From Lingula anatina (Eukaryota > Brachiopoda > Lingulata > Lingulida > Lingulidae): a stretch of DNA of 64,000 bases. Numbering within the stretch: the stretch's first letter is position 1; each line of letters opens with the position of its first letter. Below are positions 23,744 to 36,984 of the stretch, one piece after another. The stretch covers positions 517,973-581,972 of the forward strand of contig NW_019775968.1 in NCBI RefSeq assembly GCF_001039355.2. Direction: 5' to 3'. The notes below the pieces were generated by a model. The model had not been told where the DNA came from, did no database searches, and saw only the letters and a list, made by a program, of their open reading frames with translations. A program made the translations under genes and the position numbers.

Positions 23744-26700
23744 TCAACCCCATCCAAGCGTTCCTCCTCCGCCTCCTCTTTTTTTTCTCACATTCGACTG
23801 CTCAGAGAACCACTCTGGATTCACAACATAGGTGGCTTTTGGATAAAACTTTGGGTTGTAAAACATGGGGCCTGTCTTAAAATTAATGTCTTTCTCATTT
23901 CTCAATTCATTGTTCTGTTCTATGTTAATTTTGAACTCGGGTGCTGGTATTGAGTAGGCAGGTCGAGCATCCACTGGTCTGGAAAAGATAAGATGGTATA
24001 ACGTTTATTAGTATATACATGTATCTATAATTATTTTAATACAATCATCGTAGTAGATTTTGTAATTTAAAAGTCAAAAACAAAACAGACCTAATATGCC
24101 TTTTGATTTTATTCTTTGAAAAGTAATACAACGCTAACTATGTATGATTTATATTTTGTGAATCAGTTAAGTGCTACTTTATACCACTCACTTCAAAACT
24201 TCCCGTTTCCAGTCCTCAAGACTGCGATGCGAATTAGACTTTCTAGGACCTGTCGCTGCTTCTCCATTCTCTATAAGAGGTGGAAGAGTGATGAGTTCAG
24301 AGGTTAGGGCTGCTATAGGGGGACTCTTAGTTTTCCCTTTTGGGCGTGTATTAATAGAAGTGAAGTACTTGGGTGTGGACAAATTCCGATCTTCTCTCTC
24401 TGGCAATACTTCTTGCTTTTTGTTTGGTGGTTGGTTACGAAGTAAGACCAGTTGCCTTGGGGTTTGTGTGCTACCACTGGATTTCTTCATATTTTGCCAA
24501 AAACTTCTCATCGCCTCAGTTTCTGTTAAAATAGACAACAAGGTATACTGGTAGAACAGAAGTGACTGTGAGTGTTATATTGCCAAAAGTTCAAATAATG
24601 ATTAAAATGTACATGTATCTATACAGCTAAATTATTTCAAATGCAAATTAATTGCAAACTTCTAAGTATGGCTTATTATAAAATATCGTTGAAAAATCGG
24701 GCCTGATATTGTATTAAAATGGTTAAAGACACTACGCAAACCTTGCCTCCTTATTCACAGCATATTTTGATAATTAAATGCTAAATATTTCCCTAACCAA
24801 GGGAATTTTGAAAAAAGTTACAACAGAAGTCAGTGGAAATTTGGAATTGGACCAAAAATTTTACCTTTGACCTATATTTCAAGAAACCATGGGTTAAAAT
24901 CTTGTAAAATATTAAAATTTTCTGTGGAAAAATATTTATTTGTACCAATTTGCATTGATGTTATGGTGAGATGTTAGAGCACATTCAGAACAGCAAACTA
25001 ACAGATCCGCAGATCAAACATGGCCGACCCACTTGAAAGCTTCTTGCGCAATCCCCAAATCTATCCAGTGCTCAATCGGTAAGCTTTTAAGTGGGTTGCC
25101 AAATTTGATACGCAGATGTGTGAGTCTGCTGTTCTGAATGCACTCTTAGACTACAGTCAATCGGTGCATTTTCGTGAGAGAAGCAGCCATCAAAACATAT
25201 ACTTCCATAGCTACCATTTAACTTGAATGAGGTTAATTTCGTTTAAACTTGGTGTCAATTTTGGTGTTAAACATCATGTAAAAATTGCATCAAAATTGAC
25301 AAAATAACCTATTTTGTGCATCTATTTTGTTTTTATGTCTGTACATTTTTCAGCTTTTCTCTTTGTTTAAAGAAAATTCCTGTATTTTCTTTATTATTAT
25401 TTCAAGAAAAGCAGTACAAAAATTGTTGTGTGCCAGTACATGTCAGCAACAACGTGTCGGGAGGGGGTATCCAGCTGAAGTAGCAGTGCTGCCCTCTTCC
25501 ACCGCCCTTTACTGGAAGATCTTGGTCTGCGACACTGTTATGTGATCTGGACAAAATATTTTGCAACGTTAAAGAAAAAAATCCAGCTGCTAGTGCAAAC
25601 AACACGATGTAGGGTCACACCACAGACTCAGGCGAAAGGGATTTTGCGTTATTTGATCTTCAAATAAAACAAATAGCAACTAACGAGCAAATACAATGAT
25701 GCAGGCTGCAAAATATTCTACTGGCCAAGCCTTAAAGAAGTGTCTTCAAAAGCAGGGAAGTAGGTCTTACATATAATACAATACTTCAATTGACCAGGGT
25801 ATAGCTGCTAGTTAGTGTAATAATGGAGCTATTATTTTAGGCACAAAATCACTGGTTTGCTTTTACTGCATTACTCACATAATCGATTTGGGTAAGTAGC
25901 AAAACATTGTCGCATGGAAGAAAGAGCTCTGTAAAGCGCCTTTCAAATAATTTGTATGAAATCTTTGTTAAAATCGATATCAAGTGGTTAGATAAATATG
26001 CATGTTTTCTTTTCTAACCATTTAGGTCGACTGCTAAACATACAAACACTACAATATCACCATTGTGAACGGTGAGAAATGTACAGAAGCGAGACGTGTA
26101 GGTTTTTTAAACTGGTTCAAAATTAAATGCTCAGGAAACTGAACAATTCGATTTGGAATGCAGTATGCCTCTGAACTTGACTACGGTAAATGTGGCTGGT
26201 ATAACCAGCTACAGGTAAACACACTCTTTATTTAAATAAAAAATTCTTACCCAGTCTCTTCCGATTACTTGCCATGCTCCTGGCATCTTCTTGCCCTTTC
26301 TGCATAATGACAGGTAATATGTCGTAGAGCTCCTGCATGCTTTTGACGCGATCTAGAAGCTGAAATAAAATCACATCCAAGCAATAATTAGATTTTATAG
26401 ATTTTCAAATAAAAGAAAAATAGAGAAAAAGTGCAAATCGATTTTACGGGGAAGCCAAAGCACATTTTTGTGAGAGTATTGCGTTTACCAGTACCTACAC
26501 ACACGTTAAGAATGGCAGTGAAGCAATGGTGGCAAACTATAAAAACTCTGCTGGCAATCCTTCAGGTGGAGTACTCCAGTTTCAGTTATCTTTCAATTTG
26601 CAATAAATTCTATCAATAAAAGGTGTTACATTCACATTTCAAAGGTATTTTTTAACGGATCCCCAGCTCAGTTTTACAAGTGCACAATGAATACAGACCA

Positions 26701-27339
26701 CGATCATGATACTAAATGGGAGTACATTGGATCTGAAACTGGAGTCGTGTTTAATACGTGACTGAAGACACTTAGGAAGTATTGGTTTCATGTGCATAAT
26801 ATGTTTTGCAACAGTGAACCCACTGGCTTCTCTGCGTGACAGATTTATGTTTTAATTTAAAGCTCTCCCACGATCGCGTTGCTAGGTTATCAGCGTTGCA
26901 TATTTGAGCGACCAGTTTTGATAAAAGGGGTTTAAATTGTAACTCCCAAAGCATATAATCTATGCACACTCATATACCCACTTGAACAGCAAATTTTATA
27001 TTTAAATCCAATTAATTTGGCATTTTAAGCAAATAAACTTTTAAAGTTAATAGAAGTCTTCTTACATTTTATACAGCTAGGGAATGTTATGAAAAAAATG
27101 TCCAGAATTATCATTCGTTGCATAATCAAAGCATGGTGACCTTCAAAAATTGAAAAAAACTTCTGTTACTAGTACTACATACATTGTTTTGTGCATTGAT
27201 GAAATTATAAATATCCCTAGTGAAGTTCACTAATTATCTAATTGGAAAATCAAAAACTGTTCCTAAATCGGAAACATTGCAATCTAAATCCACCTGTTTT
27301 ACATACCTTATTGTACCTGCGGTCTATATATTTCACCAT
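23744..27339 (-). CDS. uncharacterised 235-residue protein, four coding exons
   Basis: Minus-strand exons 27307-27339, 26251-26359, 24192-24522, 23744-23978, with strong donors (GTATGT, GTAAGA, GTGAGT) and acceptors and phases 0, 1 and 2 that all fit. The protein starts MVKYIDRRYNKLLDRVKSM; residues 1-65 are charged and probably helical. Residues about 66-155 are Pro/Ser/Lys-rich and likely disordered. A C-terminal block at about 159-220, with an aromatic and proline pattern (YSIPAPEF, GPMFYNPKFYPKATYVVNPEWF), is the part most likely to be conserved. It ends in RKKRGGGGGTLGWG. No signal peptide or membrane segment. I do not recognise the family. The aromatic/proline block is reminiscent of small ciliary or sperm microtubule proteins, but this is only an impression. 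Confidence 0.75.
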
Positions 27340-30300
27340 TAGCTCAGTCAATGCAAGTTAAAAATCTCTGTGCGTTTTCAAGCTGACCGACAATCGTCTT
27401 TCCCATTGCACTGCCTGAGAATGTTGACAGTGGGGCGCAATTCTGGCTGCGCTACTGAACTATTTTGTATCACTGCACACTTGTTAATTTACAACCTAGA
27501 AGTGTCAACACAATTCGCGATTAAAACAATCAATCTAATGCAGCACACGCTGGGTGTTTATCTTATCGAGCGAAGGTACTACTGACATAGGTGACTGCAC
27601 GCGCGAGCCCTGCCTTTCTTTTGAGTTCCCGACCTATTTACGCTGGATTAGCTTTCATGAAGGCCTCGTCGTCCGGACGACGAAAGATAAAGCTCACGAA
27701 AACAAACCGGTAATACTGTGCCAATTTGAACAGATAAACAGGTGCGAATGTTAATAGAAGAATGCAGATATGGAATTTTCATTGAGCAGGGGTCTCTCCG
27801 TAAAAAACATGATATAAGGGGACGTTGAATTGGTTGTATGACGATAGAAAATGAATTTTGAATTTTAGTTTTTTAAGTTCTGTCTTTTATGCCAAGTATT
27901 TTTGTTCTTATTGTAGATGCATCTCAGCGAAGCAATGTCATTAAAACGCCATTTGATCGCGGCGTTGTATGAAACATTGAATTTTTGAGTAATAGATGTT
28001 CTTATCGTGTCCATCACTACGAGGAAAGAATATTTCTTTTCTTTTTTCCTGAATTGGCCTAAAACATATTTTAGATTTATTGTAACTGGAGACTTAATGG
28101 AAAAAGGCATAGCTTGCATGGTAAGGCCAACTAAGCTACGCAAATATTTACATTGCTATCCTGTTTTCTAAATGCAAACTTAAAGAAATTATCTAATTAA
28201 TCAAATCTTAATGCTAAATATATCCATGAGGTATCTTGCGCACAGTAGAGGACTCATTGCAAATATAACACAATGAAGTCTGCTATTGATTTAAAAGCTA
28301 AGCTTAGACTTACAGCATGTTGCCATTAAAATATTTCTATTTCTTGATATATTATAGACAAAGACATAAGATATAAAAATTTATGAGAAGAAGATTAGAA
28401 GATGAAGTTACAGGCAGCAATGTCATCATCGGTGACGGAGACGGTCCATGCCAGTACTGAGAATTCTTTGCCAGCAGTAATGTGTTAGTTGTGATACACT
28501 TGCACATTCATGCTCTGTCCGAGACCAAATGTGCCAAGGTGCACCTAGTTTGTCTCTCATCTCCTCTTATTATTATAATTAATAATCTGTAACATAAGCT
28601 TGCACGTTATTAGCATGGAGTTATTTTAAATTTGCGAAAAATTCCCATCCGTCTCTGTCCTGCCTGTTATCCTGGAGCACCAGTCATTTTATATTCACTA
28701 TCATTCTACATCATAGTATGTCAGTCTATATAAAGATAAGTCATCTTGAAGTAAAACGAAATCTTGATTTTCTTTTCAGATTTGGTGCTAAAATTGACGA
28801 GACAAGTTACGCTTTTTTTCAACATAAAATACTTTCTGCTCCGTTGACACTTTTCTCACAACGCACTTACCATCCATGATTCCACTGAGATGCCATCTAC
28901 CAGTAGTGGTAAGAAAACAAGAACCTTTGAATAGCTTTTTAATCTCTTCTTGGCTTGCTTTAAATAAAATCAAAGACATGATTCAAGGTATTTTGTTGTC
29001 CTGGATCTTCCAATATTTTACCTTTTTCTACCACTATTTTTGCTTTTATTCCAACGGAGGGTCACTTCGATTTTAAATGTAATCATATCTCCGCTCAAAA
29101 ACTGATTATTAATTTGGAGTCATAATCCAAGGCGTAGTAGGGGTAGTAGGGTAGTAGTAGAATTTTTTTTTTCTTTTTTGTTACCTTGGCATCTTGTTTT
29201 TTGCAAACTATAACACAATTTCATTAAAAGACGGGGTTGGGGATGGAGTCCGCTCCTCAGTCTTTTTCCACAACCTGTATCCACGAGTGTGACTGAGCTG
29301 TCGGAAAGTGACTTGGTAATCCTTTAAACGGCTGTTAATAACTAAACTGGTATATTTGTCTTTTTTCCTCTTGTACGGATCGTCCCCTTACACAAAATAA
29401 ACACGTTATATTTCAGATTCGGTCGTGCGAATGTTGGTGCATGGTTTTTATAAAAAGTAACGAAGAAAAAGTCCAGTGTTATTTTCAGAGGCTATTCTTA
29501 AACATCAGTTCCAGCTTGGGCATAATAACGAACGTTATTATGTCTAATGTTCCAGTTACAGAAGAGATTTAATATCCTGAAGAGAAGTATGTGTTTCTTA
29601 AGAATGATAAACCTGAGACTTGTATTACGACGTCCCATGGTCTTCTAAGCAATAAAGAATTAGGCCCTATCATAAAGGAAATGTTACACAAATGTTAAAT
29701 TTTACACAAAGAAAGGGTTAAGATAGTTTACAGCACGATGAATGTCAAAAATATGAAAACTTACTTCGAGTGGCGAAAATAAGTTTTTTTCGCATAAAAT
29801 TTTTATTGCATTTTCGAAACTTCCAAAAGTTTACCGGACATTTTATGCTGAAGGAGCACATGATCGGTCTTGTGATTTAAGAAATAAAGCCAATGTTCCA
29901 ACTTACCCGCGTTCCAACCCACCCCGCTCTCCCCTACATCATTGAAAACAAATCAATCAATTAAACTATGTAGGGCCTATATAAATCCTTCACAACTTTA
30001 CTGATTTCTGATCTATACTTTACACTCTGAAAATGACAACAATATTTTATTTAAGTATATGCTGTTCCTGTTTTTAATTGTTTTGCGACTACCCTTTTTT
30101 ATCTCTATTTTATATACAGAGTGCTGTACTTACTCAAGTGTATAACTGATGACGCAAGATCTACATATAAGATACAACACGCGCATAAAGTCAAGCTACA
30201 TTAGATCTGTTCACTTGTATAGCTCGCGTGCAGTCACATCTAGGTTTGTGAACGCATATGTAGGCTGATTTAAAAAAATCACGAATATTTATTATTATTT

Positions 30301-30878
30301 TCTCAGCTAAATTAAAAATATAACTCGCCTTCACTTTTCTGATCTTAATTAAATATTGCGTTTTATCTCAACAATAACCACTTAGCATCTAGGACAATGG
30401 TCTGGTTCACTGCAGATACGGACATCACAGCCGCAAACCCAGACTGCATTGCTTGGCGTAGTTTGCTTGCACCGTGCACTGCACCATGCACAAACAGCAT
30501 TATTGTGCTCCAATAGTAACAGGTTTTACATGAACAATCTATTACTGGTGAAAGTTCATGCATTTACTTTTATGATATATTATATTATATACTGTTCTAT
30601 CACAATTCTTCAAAATACTATAACATTTCTCTTAGATATAACTATCATCAAGGAAGGATATTTAATTTTGCTGGGCATTAAGTAGCCTACGATAATTTCT
30701 TATCGATTGCATGGACCTGTTGATGACCTACATATTGTGCACGTGAACAGGAGCCGACAGCTGCGTGATAACAGGTCACAACGCTATTTACAGCTGTGAA
30801 CGTCTTGGAGAACTAGAGTGAGCGCGTCTTCTGTTGATATTGTGGACAATTCCCTCCTGATTTTCTCCCCCAGGGATC
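27340..30878. other. intergenic, no gene seen
   Basis: The left edge should hold the promoter of the minus-strand gene at 27339; no TATA box is evident. Open frames are short and unlike coding sequence. A GTAGTAGGG-type simple stretch lies at 29137-29160. Confidence 0.45.
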
Positions 30879-31277
30879 AGGTAAGTTGCCTGTAGAATCT
30901 GGATTACCTTTGGTGATGATTATTTGCAGTTCTTGTCAATTGGACCGTTATGGCGTGACATTACGTGATCGGTCTTTCAGACCATAGCACTCTGACTGAG
31001 ATCTTAGTCGCTAAGCCAGACATAACTTTGGGAATAAGGGTTTATTTAATAACTAAAATACATTGCTCTTTTGTTTTACGATATTCGAAAAGGTACGGAT
31101 ACACAATAGGTATGCCTATGGGTTTATCGAATAAAAGTGAAGACGACACGACCGTATAGATCTATATTATGTAGCCTGTAGGAAGCAGCCTTAGAGAAAA
31201 AAAGTCGTATGTTAAACTGTTTAGGCTGTGTATTTCATATTGCTGCAAATTACCTCTGACGGGGGTAGCGCTAGCAA

Positions 31278-31312
31278 TATATATATATATATATATATTT
31301 TTTTTTTTTTTG
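31278..31312. repeat. AT run followed by T run
   Basis: (AT)n of about 20 bases followed by T13. Confidence 0.9.
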
Positions 31313-31594
31313 TCAATTTGTTATCAAAATGATCATAATTTGACTAAAGCAAGTCAAATCGGACCTTTTTTCTTTAGCCATTTTGAGTCAGTTTTAGCAT
31401 TTGGCTAAATTGGCGAGTTTTAGTGCTACCCCAGACTGAGTTGCTACTAAAATGTATTTTGGGATATAACAATATCCCCATGTGACCATAGTCAGGGGTG
31501 ACGTATTTGTATTTTTTTGTCTTCTAAAAACCCCAAATAAACTTTGTCCTCATGCACTGATCAGCAGTTGAAAAAGACGAATGACTCATCATTA

Positions 31595-31812
31595 ATATAG
31601 TTCAAGGGATAATAACTCTTTGTTTCGGCCAAAAAATGAATTTCCCTGGAGTAAACAACAATTCTCCCATACTTACCAATGGTTAATGAATCCATTTTTA
31701 CATTCATAGTTAGTCCCTGTTTTTTTTTTTTTTTCTTGAAAGTTTGGTTTTTTGTTAAAATCTCTTGTGAAATATAAATCTCATACGAAGAGTTATTATC
31801 CCTTGAAGTTTT
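31595..31812. mobile_element. small foldback with AAGGGATAATAACTCTT ends
   Basis: TTCAAGGGATAATAACTCTT at 31602-31621 recurs inverted at about 31789-31809, about 165 bases apart. Short elements ending in AGGGA(G/T)ATAACTC-like words are, from memory, abundant in molluscs. No coding capacity. Confidence 0.6.
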
Positions 31813-32298
31813 TGTTTTCTCTCTGATTTTCAAACATATAATGAAAAGTTATGACCCATACTAAGAAACTCCCATTTTTTCAGGCTACGGACGTTAAATG
31901 CGTATCATCTTTACCAACCACATAGCTGTTTTTATTGTAACCAAGGATATTGGCAAACCTGTACATAATGGTGCTGTCAGCCATACTTGAACACAGAACT
32001 GGGAAGGATATCGCTGTCCAAGAACCAGTTTATAAGTAAGAATGTCTATTAAATTAATTTAACTAATTAATTTACATGGGTAAAGGTTTTCAGGATTATG
32101 CCTGATTTCAGAACCGTTTTTTTTTTTTTTTTTTTTCCATATGGTCTAAATACGATAAGAAGTTGCAAGCTATACTTTCAGTTTTCTTCACCTTCATCCA
32201 TGTTTTTACTTGAAAGGAAGAAATCAAAAAATGTCACAACTGTGAGATGTTCATACACTATACCTTGAGGTCTGCCAATTACTTAATTTTTTTTTATC

Positions 32299-32607
32299 TT
32301 GATGATGGTGGATAAAAAAGAAAAAAAGATGTTGCACATTTTCCCCTTGAAACATTATATTAAAAGAAAAACTCTTGTGTTTGGAGTATTTTTCCTTGTT
32401 ATTCTGTATATTTCAAGGCATGAACTAGCCATGGGAAAAGAAAAGAAGGCCATTAAGGTCACCAAGGCAGAGGATCAAGCAGCCCCAGTCGAGTCTGGCA
32501 TGAATGACCAGAAGGAAAAACTCAAGGAGAAGGAGGAGCCTGCTAATGGGGCATGGGGGCCTGTGTTCAAGAACAGAGAAAACTTTGTACAGATGCACAT
32601 CTTTTGA
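32299..32607 (+). CDS. small predicted signal-anchored protein
   Basis: Open frame of 102 codons; the start is at 32299 or, equally plausible, at 32329 (MLHIFPLKHYIKRK). A basic N-terminus precedes one hydrophobic segment (TLVFGVFFLVILYIS, about residues 25-39), then a highly charged Lys/Glu-rich, probably lumenal stretch, and the end GAWGPVFKNRENFVQMHIF. This is the topology of a type II membrane protein or the first exon of one. Non-coding leader exons may precede it: donors CAGGTAAGT near 30879 and TAAGTAAGA near 32035 with an acceptor near 31883. AATAAA follows at 32796. Family not recognised; it could be chance or a fragment. Confidence 0.4.
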   Translation: MMMVDKKEKKMLHIFPLKHYIKRKTLVFGVFFLVILYISRHELAMGKEKKAIKVTKAEDQAAPVESGMNDQKEKLKEKEEPANGAWGPVFKNRENFVQMHIF

Positions 32608-32795
32608 AAGACCATGCTTAAGCAAAAAGAAAATCTTTGTGTCTTTTGCTTTTTGTCATGACACAAAATTGATTCTGTTTTGTGGTGGACCATCTTTGAA
32701 TGTGATTTGTAACATCTGACTGATCCAATAGTTTAAAAACTATCAAACTTCTAGATTTTGATCTTAAATTATGGAGTGTAATTTGATATAATAAT

Positions 32796-32801
32796 AATAA
32801 A
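32796..32801 (+). terminator. polyadenylation signal AATAAA
   Basis: Embedded in an ATAATAATAAAA stretch, 190 bases after the stop codon of the small membrane protein frame. Confidence 0.35.
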
Positions 32802-32819
32802 ACTACTTTAAACCAACAG

Positions 32820-35480
32820 AAGTTGGTTAATGAGAGTAACCTGCCCAAATGTTGAAGAATACAGATTTTTAATTTAGACGTTTTTCTTAATGGAAAAAAT
32901 GAATTGCACAATGGTTTGATAAGTCTAAAAATTTACAATTAACCCACAAAAAACCTTAACGTTGTTGATTTTTATGGGTTAACGGCCAACCCTGATATAA
33001 AACCGCTATGTCTTAAATATCACATTTAAAAAGAGAACAGATTTTTTTACTCTGTTTACCAACTTATTTATTTTGTCTGGCCTTGCCTCTGTACTCATTC
33101 GTTAATTCATTCCAATCATCGAATGCATTTTGAAAAGAGAAAGTTTTTTTTTTTTTTTTGTACTTATGTTTTTGCAGCTATATATAAATGTTAAGGAAGT
33201 GTTTTCTTGTCATCTTCACTTTTCCAGCTATTTAAAAGAAATAATCCCGACAAATTTAATGGGGGTGTTATTAGACATAAAATAATCAATTCCCAATTAG
33301 TACACTTCCCTCCCGTGTCCAAACTTGAGTATGCTGTACTTATCCCTCGGTGAATGTGCTTGTCTTTTGATGTTGAAGGTATCCGTTGATATCAAAAGAC
33401 AAGTAATATTTGGTTTACCATGAAAAACTTTGGAGTATATTTATTGTCAATGATAATAACTTATAATACAAGTATGCTACCACTAACAACAAGAAAATTG
33501 TGAACTATCAATTATAACTGCAATTTCCATGAGAGTAGAATTTGCTCTCCATTGCACCCAGTCATATTGCAGTTCGCCCGTTGTATTTCAATTTAGAGTA
33601 TATCCCTACGGTAGGCATACCGGGCTCTTTTATTTCCTTAAATTGTTTCTATATATTGCATACAAAATAGGCCTACCAGTGTTTACATTATGCATAACAG
33701 AAATATACAAAGAAATGATGTAATGAATAAATATAGAATAGCCGTATGTTTTAAAGCCTAGATTGAGACCCACCGTTGCCACGGCCGCCGTTCGATGAAG
33801 TGTGCAGTTTTACATGATATTTTATTATTTATTAATTTGGCATCTCCATTGCGGTAACTGGTTACTTTTTTTAAGAAAACGTGTCATCTTTTCTAAGCAA
33901 AATTACCAGTGGGCAGGCCCCTTTTGTCACTTCTCACTCGACAAAAACAGCCTTGAGTATTCCATATTCAAATGACATTCAGCCTCCATATTCAAATGAC
34001 AGCTACATGTATATTAAAATAAAACCCCGCCATGATAAGTTTCATGAACCCATACTCTTGTTCGTTTGCTCTAAAGCATTTTGAGATATTGTAGACGTCT
34101 TCTCAAGATGGTTACTCCAGTAGTCCCCCTACTGTTATTCTAACACCATTCCAAACGTAATGCTGTGTATAAGTTTCTTGTCAGGATGTGGCTTGTTGAT
34201 AATAAAGGTTGTTAAGCATATAAGCTCATTCATTTGAAAAAAAAAAAAAAAAACGAGTGTAAATTATGACTGGTCTTTAAAGGAAATCAAGACGGATTAA
34301 AACCTTCCTTAGGCCTACTCTTTTATCTCCTCTTCCAGTCTCCATTGAAGACCACACATAGGGGGCCTACATACACATGCACACGTGCTCGCACATGTGG
34401 GCACCAGTATAATTTTTTTAGACTCCTCGTGGTTGGGAACGGGGTTGAATCCATCCGTACAATATAAATAGTTACAAACGATTATGGTAAAACACATTGC
34501 GCACTTGACCATACTACAGTAAAACATGAAATTTTGTAGAAAAAAATTCAATTTCCTTATAACCATCAAGGTATATCTACAAATCTTTTAACATTACATC
34601 AAGATTATTACCAAATAAACCCGTTTTGGAGTTTTGATTTTTTTCACACTTATGAGTAAAAAAAAAAAATCAGTACGTAACAGGAGCGGATCCAGGATTA
34701 TTTGAAGGGGGGTCCGCGGATGCGAAGCCGCTGACTCCCTCTCTAAATCCGCCACTGCGTACGTTACGATGCGTTAGCTGAGCTGAAGAACGCATTTATT
34801 AGTCTCATCTAGTCTCAAAGGTAGATTATATATCATAGAGAAATAGTCTAAAAGAATATCTACCATATGTGACTTTTATAATACTTGTATCTCACACTTA
34901 TCGTATGTTCTTTTGTATACCTACTTAACGCAATCCTTTAATATATTAAAAAAATCCATAAGTGTATGATGACTTAATTTACCAACAATACAACCGAAGT
35001 CACACAAAAATGCGGTATAATTTTAACTTGTTTTGGAGGTAAATATGTATACAGATGTTTTCACTTTTAATTTTAAATACAAAGCAAAATTAGACATCAA
35101 ATATAAAAACACTTGGCAAAAAAGTTAACTACCCCGAATGAATTACATTGTAAGCACCAGGTAAACGACTCCCACCGACATCAGATGCAAATTTGAAACC
35201 GTTTTGAAAATGTCAGCTTGTAATGTGGCTTACATGTAAATAACTAGGCTTATGTATCCACAGCAACCCCTACAGTACAGATTAAATTACCTTGTTTATG
35301 CCATGATGTTAAGAGATAACTGCACATAACTCTCCATCATCTTGCACATCATAATGCGCCAATTATTCAAGTAAGGGGTGTAGATCAACCGCCACAGATG
35401 ATCACTGAGCGCGATTTGTTTGTTTCATCAATCATAAAACTAAGTAATTGAATAGTAGGAAGCCCTTACGATCGATCATA
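32820..35480. other. intergenic, with small repeats
   Basis: It holds a 13-bp inverted repeat (33359-33403) and a short GGATCCAGG...AATCCGCCACTG element at 34684-34757. I see no exon. The right part is downstream of the minus-strand GPCR and may contain its 3' UTR. Confidence 0.45.
34684..34757. mobile_element. short GCGGATCCAGG...CCGCCACTG element
   Basis: It starts AGGAGCGGATCCAGGATTATTTGAAGGGG and ends CTAAATCCGCCACTG, an imperfect terminal inverted repeat. A longer relative sits at 52873-53159. Non-autonomous, probably of a hAT-like or related DNA transposon family. Confidence 0.6.
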
Positions 35481-36508
35481 TTACGCCTGCCCTTTTGCTC
35501 TTGACAATGAAATCGCCAAGTCTTCAGAACAATTGACTGGTGAGACATTTGAGTCGCCCGTCACGTGAACAAAATGAAGTAAAACGTATTCCGCCTCATG
35601 TTGTGCCCCTTCCTTCAAGTGGGTGTGGCACGACACTCTTACCGCGCGGTTTTTATCTTCATACGAATTGCTCTTTGCTAGAAATGGGTTCCGCACATTA
35701 CTATTTAGTCTATTACACGCGTCTTGTTCTCCCATGGATTTAAATCTCCGTTTAAAGGATCCTTCATAGGTAGAGAAAGTATTCTGTCGTGATAACATGT
35801 CATTTCTTAGGCTTTTTCTGAGGGAGATGGCTCTTAGAAAAGCATTTCTAAATTTCGTAGATATCAAATTGTAGAGAATGGGATTTCCGGCACTATTCAA
35901 ATAAAAGAGAATTCTGACGCAATAGACGAGATTGACCATTCCTTCAAAGGGTATCGACTCTTTCTCCTCTAGGCTGGAAAAAATCAACCACATCGAAAAC
36001 ACACGGAAAGGAAGCGTGCAAAAGAAAAACAACAGAATAACAGATATCAGCAAGTAAACGACCTGTTGTCTTTGCTTGATTACTTTTTCTCTACGCTCCG
36101 AACCCACTCTGCATGTACCAACCACCACGTTCTTTCTGTCCGCCATCAGGCTTCGGCATATCATGGCGTAGATGATAATCAACAACAGACCAGGAGTAGC
36201 GTAGAGCACCACGTTCACAGTGACGATGTAGATCTTCTTCCAGTATTCATCGATCGAAGTTGAACATACTTTTACTGGGGTATCACCCAACCAGGCATCT
36301 CGCTCTTTCGCTATAGCGAAGAAGGGCGTGGTCACAGAGATGGCGCAAATCCAGATTCCTACCAAAATCTTGCCTGTCTTTCTTGTTGTGCACCGTTGAT
36401 CAGCATGCAGCGGCTTGCAAATAGCGTAATATCGTTCCACGCTTATAACTAATATAGACAGCATGGAAGCATGAATGACCACTGTCTCCAGAAAAGGAAT
36501 CAGCTTGC
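35481..36508 (-). CDS. class A GPCR, TM3 to C-terminus exon (peptide-receptor type)
   Basis: The exon opens after an acceptor (TTAATTTTCAG) with KLIPFLETVVIHASMLSILVISVERYYAIC, that is TM3 with an ERY form of the DRY motif. TM4 to TM7 follow: a Cys in the second extracellular loop (VKVCSTS), TM5 (IVTVNVVLYATPGLLLIIIY), a basic third loop, TM6 (CTLPF in the CWxP position, Trp replaced by Thr), and TM7 (YLNSAGNPILYNL, the NPxxY motif). The tail of about 125 residues has many Ser/Thr. Overall it is closest to growth-hormone-secretagogue, thyrotropin-releasing-hormone and neuromedin-like receptors, which couple G proteins to peptide hormones. The ligand cannot be named. The exon(s) for TM1-TM2 would lie upstream at higher coordinates; I did not find them, and the 37964-38220 gap may hide them. 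Confidence 0.82.
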
Positions 36509-36984
36509 CTGAAAATTAACAAAAATGTTACTTTATTAAAGAAAACTTAGATTTTTTAGGAGACGCCCATTAACATTACGTATGTACTTTCCACTGATCT
36601 TTAGGGAGATCAGGTTGACAAATATTCAATGGTTCTTTGGCTTGGGAATTCCAAGAATACGTTAAAGGTAATTATTGTAGACACAGACACGGTATACTTA
36701 AACAGAAGTTATCATTGTGACACTCATGGGAGTGAAACTATGAGTAAATAACTCAACAAATGTAAAAAAGCAAGACCGCTTGTCGCAATGTGTTATGTAA
36801 TGTGTCATGGTATTTTTTTTTTCTTTTTGTATCTTCACTCGCGCTATCAAAAGATAATGAATCAGCTGTATATGAGTAGACATTTTGGAAAATTTAGATG
36901 AGCGGCATTTAGTAGAACCTCCAGGCCTTGCTCAAAGTGACAAAACACCCAATCAAATTTAAAGAGTTTCGCAGGCATCAAAGA

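Noticed and set aside
24171..24554. 127-codon plus-strand frame
   Set aside because: Antisense to exon 3 of the four-exon minus-strand gene, whose splice phases all agree.
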